DNA of 7,917 nt from Corallincola sp. (GTDB taxonomy: Bacteria > Pseudomonadota > Gammaproteobacteria > Enterobacterales > Neiellaceae), in contig JAGOCY010000052.1 in the NCBI GenBank assembly GCA_017998495.1, forward strand, positions 1-7,917. The letters are read 5' to 3'. Numbering within the stretch: the stretch's first letter is position 1; every line of letters begins with the position of its first letter. Under the pieces are notes generated by a model. The model was not told the DNA's origin. It saw nothing but the letters and a program-made list of their open reading frames with translations, and made no database searches. The translations under genes were made by a program, and so were the position numbers. Of this stretch, positions 5,461-7,917 are shown in pieces.

Positions 5461-7917
5461 ATGTCTGATTCCCAACTGGTTGTTACTGCCCCACTGTCGG
5501 GCTATGTGTGCGCGCTGGAGGAGATCCCCGATCCGGTATTTGCCGAGCGTATGGTCGGCGATGGCGCTGCCATAGATCCCAGCAGTCAGGTGCTGCTGGC
5601 CCCCATCGCCGGCACCGTGGTCGAGATCCATCCATCGCGCCATGCCATCACCCTGCGGGCCGCCAACGGTATTGAGCTGCTGATCCATATCGGCCTCGAC
5701 ACCGTGCTGCTGCGCGGCGAGGGTTTCTTCCCGTTGGTGGAAACCGGGGCCGAGGTGAGTGTCGGCCAGCCGCTGATCGACTTTGACGCCGACCATCTGG
5801 CGCTCACCGCGCGCAGCCTGATCACCGCCATCGTGGTCAGCAATGGTGAACGGGTCGAGCGCATCAGCGTTAGCAGTGGCCGAGTGACCGCCGGCTGTGA
5901 CCGGCTGATGACCATCCACCTCAAGCAGGATCACAACCAGCCATCGGCACGTAGCCGCAGCAGCGGCCCCCAGCTAACCAGCCCAACGATCACCGTGCGC
6001 CATGCTGGTGGCCTGCATGCCCGCCCGGCCGCCCAGCTGGCCCACAGTGCCAAGCAGTTCCGTAGCGAGCTGACCCTGCATCATGGCCTTAACAGTGCCG
6101 ATGCCCGCTCGGTGGTGGCCCTGCTCGGCCTCAATATCAAGCACCTCGACGAGGTGGTGATCAGCGCCGTCGGCAGCGATGCCGAGCAGGCGCTGGCGGC
6201 GCTGGCCCGCCTGCTCAGCGAGCCACTGCACAGTGTTGGCGAGGCCCCGGCCCCCAGTGAAAATTCGCTGTGGGTGGCCCCCGGCGGCGAAGCGCGCAAA
6301 CTGCCCGGGGTGGCCGCGTCGCCCGGGGTGGTGGCCGGCACCATCCACCACCTCAAGCGCGACACCCTGCAGTATCAGGCCCGTGGTCGCGGCGTGGATA
6401 TCGAGCAGCAACGGCTGCTGGACGCCCTGCAGCAGGCCCGCCTCGGGCTGGAAGAGCTACAGCAGCAGATGCGTGATGATGGCGCCCATGAACGGGCCAG
6501 TATCTTCGCCGCCCATGTCGAGATCCTCGACGACCCCACTCTCTACCAGGAAGCGCGGCGTCATATCTATGCCGGCAAGAGCGCTGCCTATGCCTGGGAT
6601 CAGAGCATTCAGGCCCAACGCGCCATCGTCGCCCGCGCCGACAACAGCCTGATCGCCGCCCGCGCCATCGACCTCGACGACATCGGCCGGCGGGTGCTGG
6701 CTGCCGTGCTCGGTATCCATGCGGATGAGATCCACTGTCCACCGGGGTCAATTCTGGTGGCCGAGGATCTGACCCCGTCCGATACGGTGCGCCTCGACAA
6801 GGCCCAAGTCAGCGGCTTTTGCACAGTTCGGGGCAGCGCCACCTCCCATGTCGCCATCCTCGCCCGCTCGCTGCACATCCCAGCGGTGACCGGGGTCGAT
6901 GCCCGGGTGCTCCAGCTGACGGACGGCCAGCCGGTGATCCTCGACGGCTCCCTCGGCCAGCTGATCGTCGATCCGACTGACAGCGAACTGGCCCGCGCCC
7001 AGGTGATGACTGCCAATAGCCAGCGCCAGTTCGCCGCCGACGAGCGCCCCGCCGCCACCATCGATGGTCGGCTGCTGCGGGTGTCGGCCAACATTTCATC
7101 GATTGGCGAAGCCCAGCGTGCCGTCGCTGCCGGCGCCGATGGCGTCGGCCTGCTGCGCACCGAATTCCTCTATCTGGAGCGCAGCAGCGAACCCGGTGAG
7201 GTGGAGCAGGCGCGGGTGCTCGGCGAAATCGCCGACATCCTCGGGCCATTGCGCTCGCTGGTGGTGCGCACGCTAGACATTGGTGGCGACAAACCTGTGC
7301 CCTATCTGAGCATGCCCACCGACGAGAACCCTGAGCTGGGTCTGCGCGGCATCCGCTTTGGCCTCATTCACCCCAACATTCTGCGCCGTCAGGTGCGGGC
7401 CGTGTTGCGCACCGCCGACCGCTGCAACATGCGGCTGATGTTCCCGATGGTGTCCAGCGTCGATGAGTTCCGGTTGGCCCGTCAGGTGGTGGCCGAAGAG
7501 TGCGAACGCCTCGATCAGCCGATGGTGCCCGTCGGGGCGATGATCGAGATCCCGGCGGCCGCCCTCAAGAGCGCCCAGCTGGCGGAACTGGCAGACTTCT
7601 TCTCCATCGGCACCAACGATCTAACCCAGTACACCCTGGCCATGGATCGCGGCCATCCGCGCCTTGCTCCCTTTCTTGATGCCCTCGACCCTGCCGTGCT
7701 GCGCTTGATTGCGCTGGCGGTGGAAGGCGCCGCCACGGCTCGGCGGCCGGTCAGCGTCTGTGGTTCGGTGGCTGGCGACCCCTGTGCCGTGCCGCTGCTG
7801 ATTGGCCTGGGCGTGGATGAACTGTCGATGAACCCGGAACTGGTGCCGCCCACCAAGGCGCTGATACGCAGGCTGAACCGTCGTGACTGCGAGAACTGGG
7901 CACGGGTGGCACTGGCC
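5461..7917 (+). CDS. PTS phosphotransfer fusion EIIA(Glc)-HPr-Enzyme I (second copy, 3' end beyond window)
   Basis: Translation from the ATG gives 819 codons with no stop, ending at the window edge; by comparison with the first copy only a short tail is missing. EIIA(Glc) covers about residues 5-155, with H61 (SRHAIT) and H76 (LIHIGLDT). HPr covers about 174-257, with H186 in GLHARP and S217 in ARSV, where Arg replaces the usual Lys. Enzyme I covers about 281 onward, with H463 in GSATSHVAILAR (the first copy has GGASSH), R566, R603, R629, E696 in MIEIPAA, N719/D720 in GTNDLTQ, and C767 in VSVCGS. All phospho-histidines and main PEP ligands remain, so activity is expected. The ATG is chosen because it aligns with the first copy's start and no upstream in-frame ATG, GTG or TTG is close, although no Shine-Dalgarno is visible. 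It is a diverged paralogue, transcriptionally separated from ptsG by a terminator. Its partner permease is unknown: the adjacent PtsG or an unlinked EII. Confidence 0.93.
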   Translation, partial: MSDSQLVVTAPLSGYVCALEEIPDPVFAERMVGDGAAIDPSSQVLLAPIAGTVVEIHPSRHAITLRAANGIELLIHIGLDTVLLRGEGFFPLVETGAEVSVGQPLIDFDADHLALTARSLITAIVVSNGERVERISVSSGRVTAGCDRLMTIHLKQDHNQPSARSRSSGPQLTSPTITVRHAGGLHARPAAQLAHSAKQFRSELTLHHGLNSADARSVVALLGLNIKHLDEVVISAVGSDAEQALAALARLLSEPLHSVGEAPAPSENSLWVAPGGEARKLPGVAASPGVVAGTIHHLKRDTLQYQARGRGVDIEQQRLLDALQQARLGLEELQQQMRDDGAHERASIFAAHVEILDDPTLYQEARRHIYAGKSAAYAWDQSIQAQRAIVARADNSLIAARAIDLDDIGRRVLAAVLGIHADEIHCPPGSILVAEDLTPSDTVRLDKAQVSGFCTVRGSATSHVAILARSLHIPAVTGVDARVLQLTDGQPVILDGSLGQLIVDPTDSELARAQVMTANSQRQFAADERPAATIDGRLLRVSANISSIGEAQRAVAAGADGVGLLRTEFLYLERSSEPGEVEQARVLGEIADILGPLRSLVVRTLDIGGDKPVPYLSMPTDENPELGLRGIRFGLIHPNILRRQVRAVLRTADRCNMRLMFPMVSSVDEFRLARQVVAEECERLDQPMVPVGAMIEIPAAALKSAQLAELADFFSIGTNDLTQYTLAMDRGHPRLAPFLDALDPAVLRLIALAVEGAATARRPVSVCGSVAGDPCAVPLLIGLGVDELSMNPELVPPTKALIRRLNRRDCENWARVALA

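Noticed and set aside
5251..5934. Antisense open frame (227 codons) across the ptsG end, terminator and second fusion start
   Set aside because: It runs through a strong terminator and opposite the well-conserved EIIA domain; the frame is open because of codon bias.
3155..7643. Identical 26-base and 20-base blocks shared by the two fusion genes as a possible mobile repeat
   Set aside because: They encode the invariant Enzyme I motif FFSIGTNDLTQYTLA and reflect paralogy under shared codon bias, not an inserted element.
1..7917. Mobile element, CRISPR array, tRNA or rRNA
   Set aside because: No transposase, terminal repeats with target duplication, regularly spaced repeats or RNA gene structure was seen; the region reads as ordinary metabolic genes.

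Overview
The window is GC-rich (codons strongly biased to G/C at the third position), tightly packed, and read entirely on the + strand. It carries a nearly self-contained glucose-type phosphotransferase system (PTS). The glucose permease resembles enterobacterial PtsG and the first gene resembles the E. coli regulator Cra. I therefore infer a high-GC gammaproteobacterium, possibly Aeromonadales-like; a betaproteobacterium is not excluded. The taxonomic call is inference from memory, not from a search.

Layout. (1) Bases 2-706 hold the C-terminal two thirds of a LacI-family regulator most like Cra/FruR; its DNA-binding domain lies before the window. (2) Bases 707-997 are a 291-bp control region. 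It contains a good Cra-like operator (743-758), a CRP-like site (774-789), a plausible -10 element (812-817) overlapped by a second Cra-like half-site pair (810-826), and two stem-loops in the presumed leader. (3) Bases 998-3526 encode an 842-residue EIIA(Glc)-HPr-Enzyme I fusion. (4) Bases 3561-5303 encode a 580-residue PtsG-like EIIC-EIIB permease with an extra C-terminal EIIB-like domain that lacks the catalytic Cys. (5) Bases 5326-5350 are a strong rho-independent terminator. (6) Bases 5351-5460 are a short leader with two mutually exclusive hairpins and no recognisable Shine-Dalgarno. (7) Bases 5461-7917 encode a second, diverged EIIA(Glc)-HPr-Enzyme I fusion, open at the window end after 819 codons.

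How the genes work together. In the first operon, phosphate can pass from PEP to EI (H467), HPr (H183), EIIA (H77), EIIB of the permease (C420) and then to incoming glucose. Two polypeptides therefore cover the whole chain. The second fusion keeps every phosphorylatable His, so it is a potential second phosphate donor under separate transcriptional control. The upstream Cra-like regulator and CRP-like site suggest sugar- and cAMP-responsive control. The EIIA-HPr-EI/EIICB arrangement is known from N-acetylglucosamine loci such as nagF-nagE of Pseudomonas. What stands out here is the PtsG-type permease, the duplicated fusion flanking it, and the Cys-less EIIB domain.
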